From Desulfocurvus sp. (GTDB taxonomy: Bacteria > Desulfobacterota > Desulfovibrionia > Desulfovibrionales > Desulfovibrionaceae): a stretch of DNA of 8,680 nucleotides. Made by a program: the position numbers and the translations under genes. Shown in pieces: positions 1-4,732 of this stretch (within the stretch, counting starts at the first letter, position 1; the number at the start of each line of letters is the position of its first letter). A model generated the notes under the pieces. It was not told the origin of the DNA, ran no database searches, and saw nothing but the letters and a program-made list of their open reading frames with translations. The stretch spans positions 1-8,680 of the forward strand of contig NZ_JALNWM010000146.1 of the NCBI RefSeq assembly GCF_023230885.1, written 5' to 3'.

Positions 1-219
1 GGCGTCCAGAGGCCGCACCATCCACGCCCCAAATAAGAGAATACGCACGGGGGCGCGGGACACAGGCACGGGGCAGCGGGGGTGGCGGGGCGCAAGGGCA
101 GCGGGGCGCTCCGAGGAGTGTGGAGCAAATCCAGGGCAACCTCGGACTGGTATGAATGCGCCTTCCCCGGGCGGACCGGAAGCGCTCCGGGCGGCCGCCA
201 GGACGCTGCGGCCGCACGG
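1..219. other. Left-edge region without a supportable gene
   Basis: No reading frame here looks like a protein. The plus-strand frames are open only because stop codons are rare at this GC content, and their translations are Arg/Gly/Pro/Ala-rich with no recognisable motif. The only AT-rich pocket is around 29-47. On the minus strand it contains TATTCT, a 4/6 match to a -10 box, and lies just before an ATG at 21 that would run off the left edge after seven codons. No ribosome binding site precedes that ATG, so I do not call a gene. Confidence 0.5.
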
Positions 220-608
220 TCGGTGCGAGCCGTTGCAGCCGGTGCGTCCGTTGGCTCCCGATACGCTTGCTGAATCCCGGGGCACTCGCTGGGCGCCGAT
301 GCGATTGCCGGGCCCGGCGCGTCCGTTGCCGCCCGGCGCATTCTTTGGCTCCCGGCGCATTCTTTGGCTCCCGGCGCATTCTTTGGCTCCCGGCGCGCCC
401 GCTGGTCCCGGTGCGCCCGCTGGCCCCGGTGCGCCCGCTGGCTTCCACGCGTCCGTTGCAGCCCGGTGCGCCCGCTGGCACCCGGCGCACTCTTTGGCTT
501 CCGGCGCGCCCGCTGGCCCCGATGCGCCCGCTGGCCCCGGTGCGCCGCTGGCTTCCGCGCGTCCGTTGCAGCCAGCGCGTTCGTTATGCCCCGGCGCGTT
601 TGCCGCGG
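220..608. repeat. Degenerate tandem array, about 21 units of 18-19 bp
   Basis: Units begin with CCCGG or a close variant and end in TTGGCT, CTGGC or TTGCAG. Approximate unit starts are 220, 239, 257, 276, 294, 313, 332, 351, 370, 389, 407, 425, 444, 462, 481, 500, 518, 536, 554, 572 and 590. Three consecutive units (332-388) are identical copies of CCCGGCGCATTCTTTGGCT. A second unit type is CCCGGTGCGCCCGCTGGC (407, and 425 and 462 with one extra base). Units of 18 and 19 bp are mixed, so the reading frame shifts repeatedly and the array cannot be a conserved protein repeat. The outer units are more diverged than the central ones, as expected for an ageing minisatellite. It lies 3' of the pseudouridine synthase gene. 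I know no named family that matches it. Confidence 0.85.
370..571. repeat. Higher-order duplication of a five-unit block inside the array
   Basis: The five units at 370-461 recur in the same order at 481-571. Aligned by unit the copies differ at about six positions: one in the ATTC/ACTC unit, two in the second unit, one in the third, a single-base deletion in the fourth (536-553) and one in the fifth. That is about 93% identity over 92 bp, higher than between most neighbouring units. The offset is 110-111 bp. The sequence therefore shows a block duplication of several units, not only single-unit slippage. Confidence 0.8.
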
Positions 609-629
609 CCCGGCCCGGGAATCGGCCTT

Positions 630-656
630 GCCCGGCCCCGGCCAGCGACGCCGGGC
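630..656 (-). terminator. Possible hairpin downstream of the pseudouridine synthase gene
   Basis: GCCCGGC (630-636) and GCCGGGC (650-656) form a perfect 7-bp stem with a 13-base loop, starting 26 bases after the minus-strand stop codon at 682-684. There is no T-tract on the minus strand after it, so intrinsic termination would be weak. In DNA this GC-rich a stem of this size can arise by chance. Confidence 0.25.
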
Positions 657-681
657 ATCGCCGCCCGCCGGCCGCTTCGGG

Positions 682-1650
682 TCAGAAATCCGCCTTGCCC
701 AGGCCCCAGTCCGCCCATTCGGGCCATAGCGGCGGCGCGGCGGCCTCAAAGTCCGGCAGGCTCAGCCGGAAGTGGTGCAGATACAGGCGCGCGCCCTCCT
801 GCGGCCCGTAGAGGCCGTCGCCCAGGACCGGGTGCCCCGCCGCCGCCAGGTGGGCGCGGATCTGGTGCCGCGCGCCCTTGTGGATGCGGCAGCGCACCAG
901 AGTCGCCCCGGGCCCGGGCAGCTCGTCCCGCTCGACGGCCAGCACGGGCTCGACCCGCGTATGGCGCAGGCCCGTCGGGTCCGCCGCATCCAGCACACGC
1001 ACGGCGCGCCGCCGCGCGGCGTCGATGGCCCCCGTGCAGACGAAGGCATCGGCCACCCGCCCCCGCACCAGGGCCGCATAGGTTTTGGTCACCGCCGCCT
1101 GGTCCTCCAGCTCGCGATAGCGCGCGGCCATGACCTCGGACAGGGCCACGGCGAGAAGTCCCGATGTCGGCAGGTCCAGCCGGTTGACCAGCCGCGCGAA
1201 GCGCCCGGGCCAGAAAGCCCCGAGGCACTGGTCCACGCTTGGACCCGGCCGTCCGGCGATGGCTTCGGAATGGACGCCCCCGGGCTTGAACAGCGCGGCC
1301 ATGATTCCCGTGCTCTGCCCGACCACGCGCACGCCCTCGGGCACGCAACCCGGGCCGGGTTGTTCGCCGTCCGCGCACCCGGCGCCCTGCCGGGCCCCCT
1401 CGGCGCGCAGGGCCAGCACCTGCCCGGCCATGACCCGATAGCCCTTGGGACGCGGGCGGCCGTCCACGAGCACGGCCCCGGCCTCCCAGGCGCGCTTGCG
1501 CGCGCGCAGCCCGGCCCCGGGCAACACCAGTTCCAGGGCCTGGTCCAGGCGGCGGCCTTCCATCTCCGGGGGGACCACGCCGCTTGCGGCGTCGCCCCCG
1601 GCCTTGGCGGCGGGTTGGGGGCTCGCGGCCCCCTTGAGCGAATCGTCCAT
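682..1650 (-). CDS. RluA-family RNA pseudouridine synthase
   Basis: This 322-residue protein should convert specific uridines in ribosomal or transfer RNA to pseudouridine in the cytoplasm. An S4-like RNA-binding domain spans about residues 31-82. A Gly/Pro-rich linker (about 83-105) leads into the catalytic domain. KPGGVHSE (122-129) is a typical early catalytic-domain motif. NRLDLPTSGLL (156-166) carries the catalytic aspartate at 159; many relatives have His rather than Asn before RLD. KTYAALVRG (189-197) and RHQIRAHL..AGHPVLGDGLYG (261-282) are conserved C-terminal blocks. Length is normal for the family. The target site cannot be read from the sequence. The start is uncertain: no Shine-Dalgarno is visible at a proper distance from the ATG at 1650, and residues 1-28 are a low-complexity lead, so a later start before the S4 domain is possible. 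It follows the two small genes at 1811-2778 on the same strand but a strong hairpin separates them, so it may be transcribed alone. Confidence 0.9.
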   Translation of the reverse strand: MDDSLKGAASPQPAAKAGGDAASGVVPPEMEGRRLDQALELVLPGAGLRARKRAWEAGAVLVDGRPRPKGYRVMAGQVLALRAEGARQGAGCADGEQPGPGCVPEGVRVVGQSTGIMAALFKPGGVHSEAIAGRPGPSVDQCLGAFWPGRFARLVNRLDLPTSGLLAVALSEVMAARYRELEDQAAVTKTYAALVRGRVADAFVCTGAIDAARRRAVRVLDAADPTGLRHTRVEPVLAVERDELPGPGATLVRCRIHKGARHQIRAHLAAAGHPVLGDGLYGPQEGARLYLHHFRLSLPDFEAAAPPLWPEWADWGLGKADF

Positions 1651-1700
1651 GCGCGCTGTGTAGCCCGCTTCCCGCCCGCTGCCAAGGGCGCAAACGGCAA

Positions 1701-1739
1701 GGCGCCGACCCCCCTCCCTCCTGGAAGGGGGCCGGCGCC
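1701..1739 (-). terminator. Strong hairpin, probable terminator of the small-gene operon
   Basis: GGCGCCG (1701-1707) pairs perfectly with CGGCGCC (1733-1739). After one A/C mismatch, five C (1709-1713) pair with five G (1727-1731), then after another mismatch TCC (1715-1717) pairs with GGA (1723-1725) around a 5-base loop. That gives about 15 pairs with two mismatches. It lies about 70 bases after the stop of the 118-residue gene on the minus strand. The minus-strand sequence after it has only short T runs (TTGCCGTTT), so termination may be partial. Some read-through into the pseudouridine synthase gene is therefore possible. Confidence 0.6.
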
Positions 1740-1775
1740 CGGAGAAAAGACACCATGTTCGCAGCCACGGGGCAC

Positions 1776-1792
1776 GCCCGGGATTCCCGGGC
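1776..1792. repeat. Perfect 8-bp inverted repeat just after a stop codon
   Basis: GCCCGGGA and TCCCGGGC flank a single central T. It begins 18 bases after the minus-strand stop at 1811 and precedes the larger hairpin at 1701-1739. With a one-base centre it would make a tight RNA hairpin only after opening a pair or two. It could be a first terminator stem, an mRNA 3'-end stabiliser or a protein site. A CCCGGG palindrome is common in DNA of this composition. Confidence 0.4.
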
Positions 1793-1810
1793 CCGGGCGG
1801 GCGCTCGGCG

Positions 1811-2167
1811 CTAGCCCCGTTTGCTCACGAACCGGCTGGCCGTGGGCACGATGGTGGTCGCCTGGCGATAGCCGGACAGGCGCCCGCGCTCCTTGCGGGA
1901 GCGGGCAAGGTCCTCTTCCAGGCTCTTGTGCAGGCTGCGCGCCTCGCGGGTCAGCTGGCCTTGCAGGCTCTTGAGCTGGCGCAGCTTGCCCATGAGCGCG
2001 TCCACATCCACGGGCTCTCGCTCCTTGGCCTGCCAGGCGCGCTCCATGAGGGCGCCGCGCTGGTGGGCGGCCTCCTCGGTCTGCTCCACCATTCCGGCAC
2101 AGAGCAGTTCGAGCTCGCGCTGCCCCAGGGCCAGGGCCTTGTCCAGCAGTTGCAGGCACTCGGACAT
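1811..2167 (-). CDS. Small helical protein, possible FliT/FlgN-type flagellar export chaperone
   Basis: This 118-residue protein is predicted all-helical: a first amphipathic helix (about 2-20), a long second segment (about 20-50), a charged coiled-coil-like stretch (about 54-97, rich in Lys, Arg, Gln, Glu and Leu), and a short tail ending in TASRFVSKRG. Size, helix content and the basic Arg/Gly tail resemble the FliT and FlgN chaperones, which keep flagellar hook-associated or cap subunits soluble before export. This is fold-level resemblance; no diagnostic residue set is visible. The ATG at 2167 lies 2 bp after the stop of the upstream 202-residue gene (stop 2172-2170), so the two are probably translationally coupled; the site before it (AAGGCGG) is weak, consistent with coupling. 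The frame stays open up to 2230 but that region encodes the neighbour. It could instead be an unrelated coiled-coil protein. Confidence 0.8.
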   Translation of the reverse strand: MSECLQLLDKALALGQRELELLCAGMVEQTEEAAHQRGALMERAWQAKEREPVDVDALMGKLRQLKSLQGQLTREARSLHKSLEEDLARSRKERGRLSGYRQATTIVPTASRFVSKRG

Positions 2168-2169
2168 GG

Positions 2170-2778
2170 CTAGGCCGCCTTGGAAGCTTCGCGGATGTCC
2201 TCGCGCAGGTCCGCGATGACCTGCTTCCACTTCTCGACGCTGGCCAGGAACTCATATTCGATGAGGTCGGCCAGCAACACCCAGTCCTCGTTCTCGCTGA
2301 CCTCGATCATCTCGGAGAACAGCGCGGTGATCTCCTCCAGGCTGTCGTTGAGCACCTGGCGGTCCTTGAGGCTGAACTCGTCGCGCAGCACGCCGATCAT
2401 GCCCAGGAAATCGCGGGTCACGTCCAGCAGATCCTGGTACAGCTCCAGGGCCTCGGCGTCGTCGCCGCGGCGGAACAGGTCCGCCACGCTGCGGCAGCCG
2501 TGGCCCATCAGCCGCACGACCTTGTACAGCTCGCGGGTGATGTTCACCGCCATCTCGGGCACGGCCATGGTCACGATCTCCACGCTCTCGATCTCGGCGG
2601 TGGAAATGTCCTCGGCCTGGTGGGGATAAATCTCGGAGAAGGCCTCCTTGTTGACGAAGACGTCGGTGACCATCCTGTTGTCCAGGCAGTCCTGCTCCAT
2701 CACCTTGACCAGCAGGTCCTCAAGGTTCGCGAAATTGTTGACGCGAAGTCCCGTTTCCTGACCATCGATAACGATCAT
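2170..2778 (-). CDS. Unrecognised 202-residue protein, beta-rich head and helical bundle
   Basis: I do not recognise a named family. Residues 1-72 alternate short hydrophobic strands and one helix (MIVIDG, NLEDLLVKVMEQ, MVTDVFVN, SVEIVTMA), suggesting a small beta-grasp-like or alpha/beta domain. Residues 73-202 are helical and acidic (TRELYKVVRLMGHG, DAEALELYQDLLDVTRDFLGMI, LNDSLEEITALFSEMIEV, DWVLLADLIEYEFLASVEKWKQVIADL), like a four- or five-helix bundle. There is no signal peptide or membrane segment, so it is cytoplasmic. I chose the ATG at 2778 because AAGGAGG sits six bases before it; an in-frame ATG at 2847 overlaps the upstream stop in an ATGA and would add 23 residues, including a region that can form a hairpin. 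It is followed after 2 bp by the FliT/FlgN-like gene, so the two products probably work together. A flagellar or secretion role is inferred only from that neighbour. Confidence 0.85.
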   Translation of the reverse strand: MIVIDGQETGLRVNNFANLEDLLVKVMEQDCLDNRMVTDVFVNKEAFSEIYPHQAEDISTAEIESVEIVTMAVPEMAVNITRELYKVVRLMGHGCRSVADLFRRGDDAEALELYQDLLDVTRDFLGMIGVLRDEFSLKDRQVLNDSLEEITALFSEMIEVSENEDWVLLADLIEYEFLASVEKWKQVIADLREDIREASKAA

Positions 2779-2784
2779 GTCTTT

Positions 2785-2791
2785 CCTCCTT
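2785..2791 (-). promoter_or_regulatory. Strong ribosome binding site that decides the start at 2778
   Basis: The minus strand reads AAGGAGG, a near-perfect Shine-Dalgarno, followed by AAAGAC and ATG. It is the best ribosome binding site in the window and favours the shorter 202-residue product over the 225-residue alternative starting at 2847, which has a less complete site (AGGAG). Confidence 0.75.
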
Positions 2792-2806
2792 GGGAATGGG
2801 CAAAAT

Positions 2807-2821
2807 GTGCGCCGGGCGCAC
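2807..2821 (-). terminator. Small hairpin between the glycosyltransferase and 202-residue genes
   Basis: GTGCGC and GCGCAC pair around a 3-base loop (or 7 pairs around one base), and the minus strand continues ATTTTG. It lies 23 bases after the glycosyltransferase stop and just before the strong ribosome binding site. It could terminate or attenuate the upstream transcript so that the small genes are expressed separately. The T run is only four bases long. Confidence 0.35.
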
Positions 2822-2843
2822 TGCGCCTCTTCTATTTCAAATT

Positions 2844-4406
2844 TCATGCCATCTCCTGCACCGTCGCGCTCCAGGCCCCGAGGAGCGCTTGCCAGGACGC
2901 CACAAGGGGCTCCAACAACTTGAAATCACTCGCGCATTCCTGGCTCTGCTCGCGCCACATGTCGCCCAGCACGGCAAAGCGGGCGTTGCCGCCCCAAAGG
3001 GCCGTCAGGCGCTCGAAATTGCCGAGAACCCGGCCCTTCAGGCTCGCCACCGGCGCCCGGGCCAGCGCCCCCACCTGCTCGCGCAAAACGAACAGCACCT
3101 GGGCCGACTGCTCCAGGACCGGTCCGACCTCGGCCCGGAACGCCTCGGACAGCACCGGGGCCCCGGCCAGGGGGGCGGGTTGGCCGTCGTCGAGAAATTG
3201 ACGATAGAAATGGCGCTGGAGGCGAATCCAGGCCGTCCGGTCCTCGGTCTCGTGCCCGCTCAGGGACGCCAGGTCCATGACGCCCGCTGCGCCGCGCCGG
3301 GTCAGCCAGGCCCGGACCCCGCTCCCCGCGTCCCCGGGCGCGCCCCAGGCGCCGTCAGCCAGCCAGGCGCATATATAATGATATACGGCGTCGGCCCGCA
3401 CCGCCCGGCGGCAGGCGTGGCCCTGGGTGCAGGCGTGGTGGAAGCCGCACGGGTGGCACGCCATGTCCGGCTCCAGGCACAGGCAGCCCTCGGCATAGGG
3501 CCCCGTGTCCCACGGTTGGGCCGTGGCCAGGAACACCGCGCAGACCGGAACACCCAGCCCGGCGGCGAGGTGCATGGTGCCCGTGTCGTTGGTCACCAGC
3601 AGGCGCATGCGTTCCAGCACGGCCGCCAAAACGGGCAGGGAGGTGCGCCCCGTGAGATCCAGGGCCGGGCAGGCGCCCAGGGCAGCAAAGCGCGCCCCCA
3701 GCTCGGCCTCGCCGGGGGCCCCCAGCAGCACCGGGCACAGCCCGTGCCCGCGCCACAACAGCGCCCCAAGCTCGGCGAAGCGCTCCAGCGGCCAGCGGCG
3801 CACCGCCGCGCTGGCCCCGAGCTGGAACCCCACCAGCCCCCGGCAGCCCGGAGGCGCCCCCGCAAGCAGCTCCCCGGCCCGGCTCCCGGCCCCGGCATCG
3901 GCCCCGGCCAGGGCGTATTCCCGCCGCCCCGGCCCCAGCCCCGCGACCTCCCAGAACTGGTCCACAAGATTGAACGGGCTGCTGCCGCGATTGCGCGAGG
4001 ACGCCACCAGGAACGCCGCCCAGGCCGAGCTGTTGCGGCCAAAGCCGAAGGCGTCCATGCCGAAGCCCACCTGCGGCGCGTCGCCCGCAAGGCGCGTGAG
4101 CAGCCGCGCGGGCAGCGTGGCCGTCAGGTTCATGATCCTCCCGGCGCCGAAGGGCCGCAGCCCGCCTTCGGCCCAGTGCCACAGCTCGGCCAGGCCTTCG
4201 CGCCAGCCGCGCTCAAGGCAGGCCAGCAGCGCCGCCCCGGGCAGGGGGAACACCGCGTCCACCCCGCGCAGCAGGCCCGCCGCCCCGGAAAAATTGTCCA
4301 GACAAACCAGCCCGACCTCCTCGCCCCGGGCCTTGAGGCCGCTGATCACGGGCTGGGTCTGGAGCAGGTCACCAAAACGGGTCAAATTGATGACAAGCGA
4401 GCGCAT
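2844..4406 (-). CDS. GT9 (heptosyltransferase-family) glycosyltransferase with long C-terminal extension
   Basis: This 520-residue cytoplasmic or membrane-associated enzyme should transfer a sugar, classically ADP-heptose, to a cell-surface glycan or protein. The N-terminal domain starts with NLTRFGDLLQTQP (7-19), the family's RxGD motif. GFQLGASAAVRRWPLERFAEL (193-213) corresponds to the PGA...KRWP block of the nucleotide-sugar half. LTGRTSLPVLAAVL (251-264) and TNDTGTMHLAAGLGVP (272-287) are the family's D-T-G-x-x-H signature. A cysteine-rich stretch (C308, C310, C317, C320, C326, C332) follows, as in many GT9 enzymes. Family members are usually about 340-360 residues. Residues about 350-520 form an additional helical region (for example RTAWIRLQRHFYRQFL and SFKLLEPLVASW-like helices) that I cannot assign. 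The start has AGGAAG four bases upstream. Its acceptor is unknown. Adjacency to the chaperone-like genes makes a flagellar or surface-protein glycan possible, LPS core is the conventional alternative. Confidence 0.88.
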   Translation of the reverse strand: MRSLVINLTRFGDLLQTQPVISGLKARGEEVGLVCLDNFSGAAGLLRGVDAVFPLPGAALLACLERGWREGLAELWHWAEGGLRPFGAGRIMNLTATLPARLLTRLAGDAPQVGFGMDAFGFGRNSSAWAAFLVASSRNRGSSPFNLVDQFWEVAGLGPGRREYALAGADAGAGSRAGELLAGAPPGCRGLVGFQLGASAAVRRWPLERFAELGALLWRGHGLCPVLLGAPGEAELGARFAALGACPALDLTGRTSLPVLAAVLERMRLLVTNDTGTMHLAAGLGVPVCAVFLATAQPWDTGPYAEGCLCLEPDMACHPCGFHHACTQGHACRRAVRADAVYHYICAWLADGAWGAPGDAGSGVRAWLTRRGAAGVMDLASLSGHETEDRTAWIRLQRHFYRQFLDDGQPAPLAGAPVLSEAFRAEVGPVLEQSAQVLFVLREQVGALARAPVASLKGRVLGNFERLTALWGGNARFAVLGDMWREQSQECASDFKLLEPLVASWQALLGAWSATVQEMA

Positions 4407-4732
4407 GAAACTTCCTGTTATTCAAACGCATTGAAGAGAGGCCTGGCTTCCGTTCCGGGCCGCACGGACCAAGCATCAAGATTCGCGCCAAACCGGACCC
4501 CCGGCCCGCGCGACACCCAGGAAAAACGGCACCTCCCGGCACCTGCCCCTGGCCGCGCCGCGCACGCGCCCCCTCCCGCAAAGACCTCCACAACCAAACG
4601 GGCCGGGGGTTGCAATCCCCCCGCGCCTGCAATACGCTCCCGCGCAGTCCGTCACATGGTCCGCCACGCGGAGCGCGGCATCCGCCCACCCCGCTGCGAT
4701 GTCCCGTCACCCCCCCAACCGGAGGACGCTTC
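4407..4732. other. Divergent intergenic region, no gene
   Basis: This 326-bp stretch separates the minus-strand glycosyltransferase from the plus-strand malic enzyme and must contain promoters for both. The plus strand has a weak sigma-70-like candidate at 4610-4638. The minus strand has TGGCGCG-AATC-TTGATG (4490-4474), resembling a sigma-54 site but with TTGA in place of the important TTGC. Open frames that cross the region (for example minus 4369-4749) have Arg/Gly/Pro-rich translations, no motif and overlap both real starts. Confidence 0.6.
4605..4638 (+). promoter_or_regulatory. Candidate promoter and dyad upstream of malic enzyme
   Basis: TTGCAA (4610-4615, 4/6 to the -35 consensus) is separated by 17 bases from TACGCT (4633-4638, 3/6 to the -10). 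A transcript would start about 90 bases before the ATG. TTGCAA is also the centre of a dyad, GGGG-N-TTGCAA-N-CCCC (4605-4620) with one mismatched pair, so it may be a regulator site rather than a -35 box. Confidence 0.3.

Noticed and set aside
1..21. Minus-strand ATG at 21 that could start a gene off the left edge
   Set aside because: Only seven codons are visible and no ribosome binding site or good promoter precedes it.
307..318. Perfect 12-bp palindrome GCCGGGCCCGGC
   Set aside because: It arises at the junction of two array units and is expected often in DNA this GC-rich.
389..443. Collagen-like reading PGAPAG repeated
   Set aside because: Glycine is not at every third residue, and the frame is broken by 19-bp units on both sides.
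220..608. CRISPR array
   Set aside because: Units are directly contiguous and diverged with no unique spacers, and no cas gene is in the window.
152..811. Long plus-strand open frames (to 219 and 325 residues) over the repeat array
   Set aside because: They run through non-triplet repeat units and into the antisense of the pseudouridine synthase gene, have Pro/Ala/Arg low-complexity content and no motif.
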